From DAISKN01 sp964553925 (lineage in GTDB: Bacteria; Acidobacteriota; Vicinamibacteria; Marinacidobacterales; SMYC01), in the NCBI GenBank assembly GCA_964553925.1, contig CAZKNR010000014.1, positions 1 through 5,366 of the forward strand: a DNA stretch of 5,366 nt. The letters are read 5' to 3'. A program made the translations under genes and the position numbers. This document shows, piece by piece, positions 5,265-5,366 of this stretch (the first letter of the stretch is position 1; the number at the start of each line of letters is the position of its first letter). Below the pieces are notes generated by a model. It was given only the letters and a program-made list of their open reading frames with translations. It was not told where the DNA came from and made no database searches.

Positions 5265-5366
5265 CTAGCGCCCGTCCTTGGCTCTCGCGAATCGGGTCCT
5301 GCGCCTCTCGGAGGCCGCCGGCTGGAGCAGGTCTTCCGGAGGGGCCTCGGCCGCGATGACCGTCTC
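5265..5366 (-). CDS. C-terminal end of an unidentified minus-strand protein, cut by the window edge
   Basis: A minus-strand frame is open from the right edge to a TAG at 5265-5267, giving 33 residues (ETVIAAEAPPEDLLQP ... RARAKDGR in outline). Nearly every codon ends in G or C, as expected for a real gene in this genome, and an acidic/proline segment followed by a basic tail is common at protein C-termini. The opposite strand also has an open, GC3-rich frame here (beginning LALANRVLRLSEAAGW), so the strand is not certain. The protein is not identifiable from so short a piece. If real, it lies upstream of the ATPase operon in the same direction but about 435 bp away. Confidence 0.4.
   Translation of the reverse strand, partial: ETVIAAEAPPEDLLQPAASERRRTRFARAKDGR

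Overview
This GC-rich window reads like bacterial chromosome, probably from a Gram-negative soil or environmental lineage. The MetX-like hydrolase and the MATE exporter look like versions found in Acidobacteriota and Proteobacteria, but the phylum cannot be fixed from the sequence alone. No rRNA, tRNA, CRISPR array, transposase or integrase was seen.

Left half, plus strand: the window opens inside an alpha/beta hydrolase of the homoserine O-acetyltransferase-like family (1-720; 5' end missing). A hairpin spacer follows. Next is a 156-residue Cro/C1-type helix-turn-helix regulator (850-1320) with its own candidate promoter, then a complete 12-helix MATE-family multidrug exporter (1442-2794). 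These three genes are separated by gaps of about 120-130 bp and do not form a tight operon.

Middle, minus strand: 2795-3185 has no ordinary gene. It holds a start-less minus-strand frame of protein-like composition (2841-3137), probably a gene relic, and three back-to-back dyad-symmetric elements (3101-3147).

Right half, minus strand: a two-gene operon fills 3186-4830. The first gene is a 373-residue SMC/ABC-like AAA ATPase (Walker A, LSEGQR signature, Walker B, switch His). The second, overlapping by 8 bp, is a 176-residue protein with the Glu...DxD layout of a TOPRIM-type nuclease fold. This ATPase plus small TOPRIM-like partner arrangement resembles known anti-phage modules (PARIS, OLD/Gabija-type), but the partner is much smaller than in those systems. 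It is the best candidate here for an undescribed defence system. Its promoter sits so close to the ATG that the ATPase mRNA is predicted to be leaderless.

Right flank: 4866-5264 is a non-coding, hairpin-rich stretch. The window ends in what looks like the last 33 codons of another minus-strand gene (5265-5366).
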